From [Bacillus] enclensis (lineage in GTDB: Bacteria; Bacillota; Bacilli; Bacillales; Bacillaceae_B), in contig NZ_KQ758484.1 of assembly GCF_001456935.1 (NCBI RefSeq), positions 314,793-378,792 of the forward strand: a stretch of 64,000 nucleotides of DNA, written 5' to 3'. The notes beneath the pieces are model-generated. The model had not been told where the DNA came from and did not search any database. It saw nothing but the letters and a program-made list of their open reading frames with translations. Shown here one piece after another: positions 7,539-15,745 of the stretch (position 1 is the first letter of the stretch; the number at the start of each line of letters is the position of its first letter). The position numbers and the translations under genes were made by a program.

Positions 7539-8258
7539 TTACTCTCCCAAATCCACATTATGATAGACCTGCTGGACATCTTCCAGGTCTTCAATGGCAT
7601 CGATCATTTTTTCGAATTGTGCCTGAGCATCTTCAGGAAGCTCCACATCATTTTGGGCAAGCATCGTCAATTCAGCAACCGTGAACTCGTCCACGCCTGC
7701 ACCTTTGAACGCTTCCTGCACGGCATGGAACTGATCCGGCTCGGCATAAACGATGACTGCTTCATCTTCTTCAAGAATATCGCGTGCATCTACATCTGCT
7801 TCCATCAAAATCTCAAGGACTTCCTCTTCAGATTTCCCTTCAACTCCAATGACTGCAGTTGCATCAAACATATACGCAACCGAGCCGCTCACACCCATGT
7901 TACCGCCGTTTTTACCGAACGCTGCCCGTACTTCCGAAGCTGTGCGGTTCACATTGTTTGTAAGTGCATCAACGATGACCATTGATCCATTCGGGCCGAA
8001 GCCTTCATAGCGCAGCTCATCATAATTCTCCTCGGAACCGCCCTTAGCCTTTTCAATGGCACGGTCGATGATATGTTTAGGAACGTTGTACGTTTTCGCA
8101 CGCTCCAGCACGAATTTCAAATTCTGATTCAGGTCTGGATCAGGCTCGCCGGATTTCGCCGCTACATAGATTTCACGTCCGAACTTCGCATAAATACGGC
8201 TTGTATTTGCGTCCTTTGACGCTTTCTTTTCTTTAATATTATTCCACTTACGTCCCAT
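7539..8258 (-). CDS. yeeI: YebC/PmpR family protein (YeeI type)
   Basis: A 239-residue YebC-family protein. The opening [20 protein letters not shown] matches the YeeI subgroup of Bacillus rather than the AGHSKW-start main YebC (YrbC). Core motifs [19 protein letters not shown] and [14 protein letters not shown] are present. Members act as transcription regulators or, as recent work suggests, translation factors that ease stalling at proline stretches; which applies to this subgroup is not clear. Single gene with its own terminator. Confidence 0.9.
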   Translation of the reverse strand: MGRKWNNIKEKKASKDANTSRIYAKFGREIYVAAKSGEPDPDLNQNLKFVLERAKTYNVPKHIIDRAIEKAKGGSEENYDELRYEGFGPNGSMVIVDALTNNVNRTASEVRAAFGKNGGNMGVSGSVAYMFDATAVIGVEGKSEEEVLEILMEADVDARDILEEDEAVIVYAEPDQFHAVQEAFKGAGVDEFTVAELTMLAQNDVELPEDAQAQFEKMIDAIEDLEDVQQVYHNVDLGE

Positions 8259-8374
8259 TCTGTTTCACTCTCTTTCAGTCTATAAAATTAATCGATAATG
8301 AATGTTTGTTTGTCCATTTCATTATACATGAAAAGGGCGAAAGTTGGCTAATGTGTTGGAGTGAGGCTAAAATA

Positions 8375-8432
8375 CGCAGTTGATTTCCGTGCAATGCTTC
8401 GCTTTCCGTCGGCGGTTGGTGAGCCTTAAGGT
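8375..8432 (+). repeat. R1 hairpin repeat, left arm only
   Basis: ACGCAGTTGATTTCCGTGCA and the following GCTTCGCTTTCC...GGTGAGCC match the left arm of the R1 element (complete copy at 34750-34880). No right arm follows. It lies in the 493-bp gap between gntK and the YebC-family gene; the rest of the gap holds only the W2 array and gntK's terminator. Confidence 0.75.
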
Positions 8433-8552
8433 TGCTCTTTTTTGTGCAAAATCGTCTTTGGTGAGTAAAGAAAATGGATATTTGTGCAAATAAAATCCTC
8501 ATTCGACTTTATGAGAATTTTGAACGGCGGAAATTTGGTGGTCGGGACGGGG

Positions 8553-8660
8553 TTATGATCCATTTTGGCGATTTATGTTCCATTTTAGAAATTTATGATC
8601 CATTCTGAAAAAATACGTTCCATTCTGGGAATTTATGATCCATTTCAGGAAAATATGATC
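8553..8660. repeat. 20-bp pitch word array W2 (GGATCATAAAT on minus strand)
   Basis: Blocks beginning CATTYT start at 8561, 8581, 8601, 8621 and 8641, with a weak sixth at 8661: exact 20-bp pitch. Each block ends ATGATC or ACGTTC/ATGTTC. Read on the minus strand the unit is GGATCATAAATT-NC-AGAAT, close to the W1 unit GGAGCATAAATTTCCAG. Function unknown. Confidence 0.9.
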
Positions 8661-8741
8661 TTTTAAGAATCATTCTAAATAAGTGGTCTGCTAAAAAGTA
8701 AATTGACATCTATATTATTCCTATTAAAAACTTCAAAAGAA

Positions 8742-8765
8742 AAAGCCGGCTCTACAGCCGGCTTT
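8742..8765 (-). terminator. terminator overlapping the end of gntK
   Basis: Perfect 10-bp stem AAAGCCGGCT / AGCCGGCTTT around a 4-base loop; on the minus strand followed by TTTCTTTT. The last three gntK codons and its stop lie inside the hairpin. Confidence 0.85.
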
Positions 8766-10278
8766 GTTCCTGGTATGCACTGATTTCTTCGTATTCGCTT
8801 TCCAAAAGACGCGGCAGGCGGATGAAGATCGGCATCAGTCTGCGGTAGGCTTCGGTTGCTTTTTCGTCAGGCTGATGGGAGTGGACGGAGCCGACCATCG
8901 ATTTGACTTCTTCAAGCGAGTCCAGCGTTCCCTGCCCGTACATGCCGAGGACGACCGCTCCAAGACAGGAGCTTTCAAAGCTTTCCGGCACTTCGACTTC
9001 CTGGTCGAAAATATCCGCGAGCATCTGGCGCCACAGCTCTGAGCGTGCGAATCCTCCCGTTGCCTGTACGCGGGTTGGGGAACCGATCAGTTCCTCAAGG
9101 GCGAGCAGCACGCTGTACAGATTCATGACGATCCCTTCAAGCACCGCACGGATCATATGCTCTTTTTTGTGATGCATCCCGAGCCCGAAGAATGATCCGC
9201 GGGCTTTTGCGTTCCATAATGGCGCCCTTTCCCCTGCCATATACGGGTGGAAGAGGAGCCCTTCAGATCCCGGTTCGACTTTTTCTGCGATGTCCGTGAG
9301 TACTTCATAAGGATCTTTCCCTATCCGCTTGGCGACTTCCACTTCGGCTGAGGCGAGTTCGTCACGCACCCATCTAAAAATCATTCCGCCGTTATTCACC
9401 GGCCCTCCGATGACCCAGTGCTTGTCCGTCAATGCGTAGCAGAAGATCCGTCCTTTGGGATCGGTCACAGGCCGGTCGGTGACGGCCCGTATGGCTCCGC
9501 TCGTACCTATGGTCACTGCCACGACACCCGGTTCGATGGCGTTCACCCCGAGATTCGACAGGACGCCGTCGCTTGCGCCGACTACAAAAGGTGTGTCCGC
9601 CGGCAGCCCGAGCATTTCTGTATATTCCTCTTTCAAGCCTGTCAGACTTTCGGTTGTAGGAACAGGTTTTGATAATTGAACGCCCGTTACACCTGCTGTG
9701 TTTAATGCTTCTTCATCCCAGGCGAGATTTTCCAGGTTGAACATCCCAGTGGCAGACGCAATGGAATAATCGACTACATATTCACCGAAGAAACGGTGGA
9801 AGACAAATTCTTTTATAGATATAAATTTCGCTGCTTTTGAAAATAAATCATTATGCTCCGCATTGAGCCAGGCCAGTTTCACAAGGGGCGACATTGGATG
9901 GATCGGTGTGCCCGTCCTGCGGTAAATGTCCATCCCATTGTATTCCTTCTTGATTTTCTCAGCCCATCCGGCGCTGCGGTTATCTGCCCACGTAATCGAT
10001 CCCGTGAGCGGCTGGCCGTTCTCATCGACAAGGATCAAGCTATGCATCGCTGAACTGAACGAAACAAACGAAATCTCTTCCTCCGCTTGCACCGTCACTT
10101 CCCTGATTGCTTTTATGACCGCCTGGAAAATTTCTTCAGGGTCCTGTTCAGCCGTTCCCGGTGCAGGTGTATGCAATGGATATTCCACTCCATGACGGCA
10201 GAGTGCTTCTCCTTTTTCATTAAAAAGTACCGCTTTCGTACTTGTTGTTCCGATATCTACGCCAATCATCTGTGCCAT
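8752..10278 (-). CDS. gntK: gluconokinase GntK (FGGY family)
   Basis: A 508-residue FGGY sugar kinase, starting MAQMIGVDIGTTSTKAVLF at 10278 with AGGAGG seven bases upstream. It phosphorylates gluconate to 6-phosphogluconate for the pentose phosphate pathway. Visible: the N-terminal phosphate motif IGTTSTK, the hinge ASDGVLSNLGVNAI, and the C-terminal ATGGFARSELW ATP-site motif. B. subtilis GntK has nearly the same length. It lies 139 bp after gntP with a stem-loop between them, so its transcription may be partly attenuated. Xylulokinase is the alternative, but the gntP neighbour decides. Confidence 0.9.
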   Translation of the reverse strand: MAQMIGVDIGTTSTKAVLFNEKGEALCRHGVEYPLHTPAPGTAEQDPEEIFQAVIKAIREVTVQAEEEISFVSFSSAMHSLILVDENGQPLTGSITWADNRSAGWAEKIKKEYNGMDIYRRTGTPIHPMSPLVKLAWLNAEHNDLFSKAAKFISIKEFVFHRFFGEYVVDYSIASATGMFNLENLAWDEEALNTAGVTGVQLSKPVPTTESLTGLKEEYTEMLGLPADTPFVVGASDGVLSNLGVNAIEPGVVAVTIGTSGAIRAVTDRPVTDPKGRIFCYALTDKHWVIGGPVNNGGMIFRWVRDELASAEVEVAKRIGKDPYEVLTDIAEKVEPGSEGLLFHPYMAGERAPLWNAKARGSFFGLGMHHKKEHMIRAVLEGIVMNLYSVLLALEELIGSPTRVQATGGFARSELWRQMLADIFDQEVEVPESFESSCLGAVVLGMYGQGTLDSLEEVKSMVGSVHSHQPDEKATEAYRRLMPIFIRLPRLLESEYEEISAYQEQSRL

Positions 10279-10349
10279 GTTCATTCCTCCTGTAACCATT
10301 GCTGTGACAAGTATAAGACGGGGTTTGTTAAAAGTCACCCGTTATGATA

Positions 10350-10392
10350 GAAAACAGAGAAAAGGAAGAAGCCCCGGGAGCCCTTCCTTTTC
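10350..10392 (-). terminator. stem-loop between gntP and gntK
   Basis: Minus-strand stem GAAAAGGAAG (10392-10383) / CTTCCTTTTC (10368-10359) with a 14-base GC-rich loop, then TCTGTTTTC. Could terminate part of the gntP transcripts or protect the 3' end. Confidence 0.6.
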
Positions 10393-10417
10393 TTTCTTTG
10401 ACTTTAGTATGAAACCT

Positions 10418-11761
10418 TTAAGAGATAAAAATACCCAGGATGAACGCAACCGCGAATCCGACGAAACCAATGAGGGTTTCCATCACGGTCCATGATTTCA
10501 ACGTGTCTTTAACGTCCAGCCCGAAGTAACGGTTGACCAGCCAGAACCCGCTGTCATTGACATGCGAGAATACTGTCGCGCCGGATGCGATGGCGATTAC
10601 CATCAATCCCAGTACAGGACCTTCCAAGCCCAGTGTTGAAATCAGCGGGCTCATCAGACCTGCCGCGGTAACCATCGACACGGTCGCAGAACCTTGTGCA
10701 ACACGCACGACCATCGCAATCAGGAAGGCCAGGGCGATTGGAGGAAGACTCGATCCCGCCATCATTTCACCAAGGACCTCACCAACTCCTGAGTCGATCA
10801 AGACTTGCTTGAAGACTCCTCCGGCACCTGTTACAAGGATGATGATCCCTGCAGGTTCAAGTGCTTTTGTTGCAATTTCCTGCACTTCATCCCTTGTGTA
10901 GCCGCGCTTCGTCCCAAGAAGGATGAATGTAAGGATCGTCGCGATAGTGAGCGCAACGAACGGATGACCAAGGAATGTCAAGATCGAACGCAGTGTATTC
11001 CCTTCATCCAGCAATACTCCTGACAGCGTATTCAAAAGAATCAATACGAGTGGAATCGAAATCAATGATGCAATCAGACCGAAGCTTGGAAGCTCCTTAT
11101 CATATTCCATTTCTTCTACCTGCATATAATCAGGCACAACTGCATGAATTTTTTTCGAGATGAATTTTGCAAAAAGCGGTCCAGCAATAATCATGGACGG
11201 AATCCCTGCAATCACCCCGAAAAGAATGACCCAGCCAAGATCTGCACCGAGCAAGTCGGCAACCGCAATCGGTCCAGGTGTCGGCGGAATGAAACTGTGT
11301 GTTACGGCAAGACCCGCAAGCAGCGGAATACCATAGTACAATAATGATTTTCCTGTTTTTCTTGCCAGTCCGTATACGATCGGCACAAGGATGATGAAAC
11401 CGACATCGAAGAATACGGGAATCGCTACAAGGAACCCTGTAATTCCTAGTGACCACTGTGCTTTATCTTCCCCGAATTTGTTGATCAATGTCTGGGCAAG
11501 ACGTTCTGCCCCTCCTGAAACTTCAAGCATGCGCCCAAACATCGCACCTAAACCAACGACGACAGCGACGAATCCGAGTGTCCCTCCCATTCCGTTCTGG
11601 ATCGAGGTGACAACATCACCAAGAGGCATACCCGCTGCAATCCCGACGATTAAACTTACCAGAAGCAGCGAAACAAAAGCATGAAGCTTCGTTTTAATAA
11701 CTAAAAATAATAGAAGAAAAATTCCTGCTAACGCAACCAATATCAGCATTTGATCTGACAT
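10418..11761 (-). CDS. gntP: gluconate permease GntP
   Basis: A 447-residue gluconate:proton symporter of the GntP family, with about 12 hydrophobic segments spread over the whole length and the conserved ATVFSHVNDSGFWLVNRYFG near the C-terminus. Imports gluconate for GntK. First gene of the operon; its upstream region (11762-12037) is shared with a divergent RpiR-type regulator and has two cre-like sites. Confidence 0.93.
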   Translation of the reverse strand: MSDQMLILVALAGIFLLLFLVIKTKLHAFVSLLLVSLIVGIAAGMPLGDVVTSIQNGMGGTLGFVAVVVGLGAMFGRMLEVSGGAERLAQTLINKFGEDKAQWSLGITGFLVAIPVFFDVGFIILVPIVYGLARKTGKSLLYYGIPLLAGLAVTHSFIPPTPGPIAVADLLGADLGWVILFGVIAGIPSMIIAGPLFAKFISKKIHAVVPDYMQVEEMEYDKELPSFGLIASLISIPLVLILLNTLSGVLLDEGNTLRSILTFLGHPFVALTIATILTFILLGTKRGYTRDEVQEIATKALEPAGIIILVTGAGGVFKQVLIDSGVGEVLGEMMAGSSLPPIALAFLIAMVVRVAQGSATVSMVTAAGLMSPLISTLGLEGPVLGLMVIAIASGATVFSHVNDSGFWLVNRYFGLDVKDTLKSWTVMETLIGFVGFAVAFILGIFIS

Positions 11762-11818
11762 CTTGAACCCCTGCCCTTCTTTTTTTGAATATACTTATTT
11801 CTTATTCCAACCAATACA

Positions 11819-11832
11819 TTTAAGCGTTTACA
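11819..11832. promoter_or_regulatory. cre-like site for CcpA, gnt operon
   Basis: Reads TGTAAACGCTTAAA on the minus strand, one mismatch from TGWAARCGYTWNCW, 58 bp upstream of gntP. Carbon catabolite repression of gluconate genes through CcpA is established in B. subtilis. Confidence 0.6.
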
Positions 11833-11873
11833 AAACACATTATGTAAGTGAGCCTCTCAACCTGTTTATCTAG

Positions 11874-11981
11874 GAAAATATTTTCTTGAGAAGCGCGCGA
11901 GTCGGAAAAATTATTTTTTCTTGATATCTCTATTATAAAAAATATTTTTCGAATTGCAACCGTTTACAAAAAATATTTTTC
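11874..11981. promoter_or_regulatory. AT-rich operator repeats between gntP and RpiR gene
   Basis: AAAAAATATTTTTC occurs twice exactly (11937-11950 and 11968-11981), and GAAAATATTTTC at 11874-11885. The AATATT centres are 64 and 31 bp apart, close to six and three helical turns. Likely sites for the RpiR-family regulator, though binding is inferred. A TATAAT at 11999-12004 is the probable -10 of the regulator gene. Confidence 0.5.
11955..11968. promoter_or_regulatory. second cre-like site, gnt region
   Basis: TGTAAACGGTTGCA on the minus strand, one mismatch from the cre consensus, overlapping the AT-rich operator region. Confidence 0.5.
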
Positions 11982-12037
11982 TTTTTCTTTTATTCTAGTA
12001 TAATAAAATCATGAAAACCCTTACAGGAGTGTTGCCC

Positions 12038-12892
12038 ATGATGAAAGAACATCAGCATTGTCTGGCAAGCATCCGCTCACATTACCCGCAATTCAGTGAG
12101 ACGGAAAAAAAGATTGCCGATTATATATTGGAAAATCCCACCCAGATCATTCATTCCACCATCAACAGCCTGGCTGAAGATCTTGGTGTAGCTGATTCAA
12201 CTGTCTTCCGATTCTGCAAACGAATCGGTTTCAAAGGCTACCAGGCTATGAAAATAGCACTCGCCTCCGAAATCGTGACAGGGCTGAAAGACATCCATGA
12301 ACGGGTCGATGAGGGCGACACCCCTCAAACAATCGCCTCAAAAGTATTCCGTTCAAACATCAAAACGATCGAAGACACCCTGATGGTCGTCGATGAAAGC
12401 AGGCTTCAGGAAGCAGTCGATGCGTTAACCGGAGCTGAATCTATCGAGTTTTTCGGAAGCGGAGGCTCGGGCGTGGTTGCACTGGATGCCTATCACAAGC
12501 TGATCCGGACAGGACTTCGCGTTCGGGCAACTTCGGACAGCCACATCCAGCTGATGACCGCTTCACAGATGACTGATACAGATTGTGCCGTTTTCATCTC
12601 TCACAGCGGTTCGACGAAGGATATCCTTCAAACATTGGAAGTTGTAAAGGAAACGGGAGCGAAGACCATTTGCATCACAAACTTCGCAAAATCCCCGTTG
12701 AGCCAAGGGGTCGACATTCCCTTATATACCGTATCAGAAGAAACGGATTACCGATCAGAAGCCCTTTCATCGCGGATCGCGCAGCTTACGCTGATTGATA
12801 CCCTGTACGTGAACATCATGATGAAGCGTGAAGCCACCGGACAGGATGCGTTGAAGAAGATGCGGAAGGCAATATCTTTGAAGAGGATTTAA
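12038..12892 (+). CDS. RpiR/MurR family regulator (probable gluconate regulator)
   Basis: A 284-residue regulator: N-terminal RpiR helix-turn-helix (residues about 1-77, with ADSTVFRFCKRIGFKGYQAMK) and a C-terminal SIS sugar-phosphate domain (FFGSGGSGVVALDAYHKL; FISHSGSTKDILQ). The start at 12038 (MMKEHQH) has AGGAG eight bases upstream; an ATG nine codons earlier lacks a ribosome site. Divergent from gntP, so probably controls gluconate uptake in response to 6-phosphogluconate or a related compound. B. subtilis uses a GntR repressor for this instead. Ligand is inferred. Confidence 0.87.
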   Translation: MMKEHQHCLASIRSHYPQFSETEKKIADYILENPTQIIHSTINSLAEDLGVADSTVFRFCKRIGFKGYQAMKIALASEIVTGLKDIHERVDEGDTPQTIASKVFRSNIKTIEDTLMVVDESRLQEAVDALTGAESIEFFGSGGSGVVALDAYHKLIRTGLRVRATSDSHIQLMTASQMTDTDCAVFISHSGSTKDILQTLEVVKETGAKTICITNFAKSPLSQGVDIPLYTVSEETDYRSEALSSRIAQLTLIDTLYVNIMMKREATGQDALKKMRKAISLKRI

Positions 12893-12901
12893 ACTATAGG
12901 T

Positions 12902-12932
12902 GCGCGGGCCATTTTTGGTCCGCGCTGTTTTT
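12902..12932 (+). terminator. terminator after RpiR gene
   Basis: Stem GCGCGGGCC (12902-12910) / GGTCCGCGC (12917-12925) with loop ATTTTT, then TGTTTTTTT. Confidence 0.88.
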
Positions 12933-13026
12933 TTGTTTTGGAAGGTGCTTTTGAAATGTTTTACTATTCAGACCATTTGGATTATCATTCTATGTAAAGA
13001 AGAAACTAATAAAAGGCGGGATCAAG

Positions 13027-14304
13027 ATGTCACAGAAGCATACACTCGAACATGCAAAGGAACTTGATAAGAGCGACTCTCTCGCTCGTTTTAAAGACGA
13101 ATTTTACATAAAAGAAGACCATTACTATATGGACGGCAACTCTCTCGGCCTATTATCGAAACGTGCGGAGAAAGCGCTTAATACTTCACTCCAGGATTGG
13201 AAGGATCACGGCATCGACGGCTGGATGAACGGCGAAGAGCCCTGGTACTATTATTCTGAAAAACTAGGTGCTAAAACAGCTCCCTTAGCCGGGGCCAAAC
13301 CGGAAGAAGTCATCGTGACGGGATCGATCACGACAAACCTTCATCAACTGATTGCGACATTCTATGAGCCTGAGGGAACCAGGACAAAGATCTTGGCCGA
13401 TGAATTGACGTTCCCTTCAGACATTTACGCAATCCAAAGCCAGCTGGAGTTAAAAGGGTACAGCCATGAGGAGCATCTCGTGCAGGTGAAAAGCCGGGAC
13501 GGATATACTCTGAAGGAAGAGGATATCATCGAGGCCATGACAGACGATATCGCCCTGATTCTCCTTCCTTCCGTCTTATACCGGAGCGGTCAGCTCCTGG
13601 ACATGAAACGGTTGACGGCGGAAGCCCATAAGCGCGGGATCATCATCGGCTTCGACCTGGCCCATTCAATCGGCGCCCTTCCCCATCAGCTTCATGAAGA
13701 CGGTGTGGATTTTGCGGTATGGTGCAATTATAAATACCTGAACAGCGGACCAGGCGGAGTCGGCGGATTATATGTCCACGAACGCCACTTTGGGAAGAAA
13801 CCTGGTCTCGCAGGCTGGTTCGGTTCAAAAAAAGACAAACAGTTCGATATGGAGCATGTGCTCACCCCAGCGGAATCCGCCGGGGCATTCCAGATCGGGA
13901 CGCCGCATATTTTGAGCAGTGCGCCTTTACTGGGATCCCTTGAACTTTTTGAGGAAGCGGGAATCGGGGAACTTCGAAAAAAATCCCTCTCCCTGACAAG
14001 ATTCTTGATGGACCTTGTGAATCAAGAACTTAATGGATACGGGTTCAAAATCTGCAACCCGATTGAAGATGAAAGGCGCGGCGGTCATATCAGCCTTCAG
14101 CACGACGAAGCCGCCAGGATTTGCAAGGCCTTGAAAGTCAATAAAGTGACGCCTGACTTTCGGGCGCCCAATAATATCCGCCTTGCTCCCGTGGCCCTGT
14201 ATTCGTCTTATGAAGACGTTTGGAACACCGTCCAGATTTTGAAGAAAATCATGGAGAACGAAGAGTATAAACAATTTGAAAACGTCCGTGACGTTGTAGC
14301 CTGA
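13027..14304 (+). CDS. kynU: kynureninase KynU
   Basis: A 425-residue PLP enzyme that cleaves kynurenine to anthranilate and alanine (or 3-hydroxykynurenine to 3-hydroxyanthranilate). The start region [20 protein letters not shown] and the PLP-lysine region [20 protein letters not shown] are typical, as is GWFG for substrate binding. AAAAGGCGGG precedes the ATG. It lies 10 bp before kynB in one operon. No tryptophan 2,3-dioxygenase gene is next to them, so the first step of the pathway must be encoded elsewhere or kynurenine comes from outside. Confidence 0.93.
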   Translation: MSQKHTLEHAKELDKSDSLARFKDEFYIKEDHYYMDGNSLGLLSKRAEKALNTSLQDWKDHGIDGWMNGEEPWYYYSEKLGAKTAPLAGAKPEEVIVTGSITTNLHQLIATFYEPEGTRTKILADELTFPSDIYAIQSQLELKGYSHEEHLVQVKSRDGYTLKEEDIIEAMTDDIALILLPSVLYRSGQLLDMKRLTAEAHKRGIIIGFDLAHSIGALPHQLHEDGVDFAVWCNYKYLNSGPGGVGGLYVHERHFGKKPGLAGWFGSKKDKQFDMEHVLTPAESAGAFQIGTPHILSSAPLLGSLELFEEAGIGELRKKSLSLTRFLMDLVNQELNGYGFKICNPIEDERRGGHISLQHDEAARICKALKVNKVTPDFRAPNNIRLAPVALYSSYEDVWNTVQILKKIMENEEYKQFENVRDVVA

Positions 14305-14314
14305 GGAGGTCATT

Positions 14315-14944
14315 ATGAAAATCATCGATATTACACAGCCATTGCACAATGATATACCAGTATGGCCGGGCGATACCCCTTTTTCCTTTTCTCTCAATTG
14401 GGCAATGGAAGATACGGGCTCGGTCAATGTGGGACAGCTCAACATGAGCGCCCATACCGGAACCCACGTGGATGCCCCGTTTCATTTCAGAAATGACGGC
14501 AGGCGAATATTGGATCTGCCGCTGGACCGCTATATCGGACCTGCCGTCGTCGTTTCGGCTGAAAACGCTGAGAGCCTCGGCCCCGAACACCTTTCAGGCA
14601 TAGACTTAAGCGGGGTTGAAAAAGTACTTTTCAAAACAGGTGCGTGGAAAGATCTTAATGCTTTCCCTGAGTCCATCCCCCCGATCCAGCCGGAACTGGC
14701 ACCGTTGCTAAAAGAGAAAGGCATCCACCTGATCGGGGTGGATCTCCCTTCGGTGGATGAACTGGACAGCAAGGAGATGGAAGCCCACCATGCACTGACC
14801 GAGAATGATATATTGATCCTGGAAGGCATCGTGTTGAACGATGTAGAACCCGGTTATTATGACCTGTATGCCATGCCGCTCGCCCTCAGGGACGGTGACG
14901 GTTCACCGGTCCGTGCGGTATTGATTGACCGGGAAGGAAAATAA
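14315..14944 (+). CDS. kynB: kynurenine formamidase KynB
   Basis: A 209-residue cyclase-fold hydrolase converting N-formylkynurenine to kynurenine. The metal-binding motif HTGTHVDAPFHF lies near residues 48-59, and the entry sequence ITQPLHNDIPVWPGDTPF is typical of bacterial KynB. ATG at 14315 follows TGAGGAGG, the kynU stop being part of the ribosome site region, so the genes are translationally close. A strong terminator follows. Confidence 0.92.
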   Translation: MKIIDITQPLHNDIPVWPGDTPFSFSLNWAMEDTGSVNVGQLNMSAHTGTHVDAPFHFRNDGRRILDLPLDRYIGPAVVVSAENAESLGPEHLSGIDLSGVEKVLFKTGAWKDLNAFPESIPPIQPELAPLLKEKGIHLIGVDLPSVDELDSKEMEAHHALTENDILILEGIVLNDVEPGYYDLYAMPLALRDGDGSPVRAVLIDREGK

Positions 14945-14956
14945 TTTTGTTTGTTG

Positions 14957-14984
14957 GAAGCAGCTTTATGGCTGCTTCTTTTTT
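14957..14984 (+). terminator. terminator of kynUB
   Basis: Stem GAAGCAGC (14957-14964) / GCTGCTTC (14971-14978), loop TTTATG, followed by six T. Confidence 0.9.
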
Positions 14985-15033
14985 GTAGGGGGGGTTTGGA
15001 TTGAGGACTGGGCCGGGAACAATCGAGTGGTTT

Positions 15034-15210
15034 TGTGCCTGGTACAATTTGGCCTTTCTGTGCCTGGCACCTTCGATTTTAGGGGTGGTGCCTGGCTGGG
15101 GTGCCTGGCTCAATTCTATTGTTATGAGCCAGGCTCGTGACCGCGGATTTGAGCCAGGCTCAACTTCTCCCCTGTACCAGGTACAATCCGCCCCAAATGT
15201 GCCTGGTACA
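15034..15210. repeat. array of CCWGG-centred palindromic words
   Basis: Eight words such as GTGCCTGGCAC, GAGCCAGGCTC and TGTACCAGGTACA, all centred on CCTGG or CCAGG, with centres at 15040, 15065, 15093, 15106, 15131, 15156, 15179 and 15204: mostly 25 bp apart. The first four have CCTGG, the next three CCAGG. No convincing coding sequence. Occupies most of the 430-bp gap after kynB. Confidence 0.8.
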
Positions 15211-15374
15211 CCCCCACCTCCCGCACTCAGCTCCCATTCCCTGAAAAAACCTCTGCCTCACTTAATTCCCCGCCAACAGATATAAATTCCTCACAATGTT
15301 CATAGACTTAACGTATAAAGGTTTAAAATCCTGGAAAGTTTGTCATAACTGATAAGGCGGAAGGAGGAAGATGA

Positions 15375-15518
15375 ATGGGTATATTGACGACAGTGGGATT
15401 CATTGTGTTCCTTGGTATGATTTTAGGCGTCCTCATCTATTTCTTAAGACAAGCCCTGGACTCGAATGATTCAAAGCGGATTGACCAGCACAAGGATCAT
15501 GACCATTTTTCACAATAA
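15375..15518 (+). CDS. small membrane protein with charged, histidine-containing tail
   Basis: A 47-residue protein starting MGILTTVGFIVFLGMILGVL at 15375, with AAGGAGGAAG just upstream. One membrane helix (about residues 3-24) is followed by a cytoplasmic-type tail with RQALDSNDSKR and the end HKDHDHFSQ, three histidines alternating with acids, which could bind metal. Single gene. Looks like the many small single-pass Bacillus proteins; no specific family recognised. Confidence 0.7.
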   Translation: MGILTTVGFIVFLGMILGVLIYFLRQALDSNDSKRIDQHKDHDHFSQ

Positions 15519-15609
15519 CAGCGGCGTTTTCATTGGAAGAGAGTTATCCTTCCGGTGGAAACGTTTTTTCGTATCCGGCATTGCCTCCTTGATGTCCCCG
15601 GCTCATTTA

Positions 15610-15700
15610 TTTTCAAGTTACAGACTTTTGTTTTCAACTTTAATACTTTTATCTTCAAGTTGGATGGGTTTATTTTCAACTTCCGCAAACTTATTTTCAA
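15610..15700. repeat. 21-bp pitch word array W3 (TTGAAAATAAA on minus strand)
   Basis: TTTTCAA or TCTTCAA at 15610, 15631, 15652, 15673 and 15694: exact 21-bp pitch over five units. On the minus strand each reads TTGAAAATAA. The last unit runs into the helicase terminator. Lies between two convergent genes. Confidence 0.88.
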
Positions 15701-15704
15701 TTCA

Positions 15705-15736
15705 CAAAAAAGCCCCTCCATCCAAGGCAGGGGCTC
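15705..15736 (-). terminator. terminator after helicase gene
   Basis: Minus-strand stem AGCCCCT (15735-15729) / AGGGGCT (15717-15711) followed by TTTTTTG. Confidence 0.85.
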
Positions 15737-15745
15737 ATCTTATCT

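Noticed and set aside
8752-10278. Xylulokinase
   Set aside because: FGGY fold alone would allow it, but the adjacent gluconate permease makes gluconokinase the better call.
15001-15285. Plus-strand coding frames of 70-90 codons across the CCWGG array
   Set aside because: The frames translate the repeat word again and again (VPGT, CAWYNLA), have no ribosome site and no codon signature; they are repeats read as protein.
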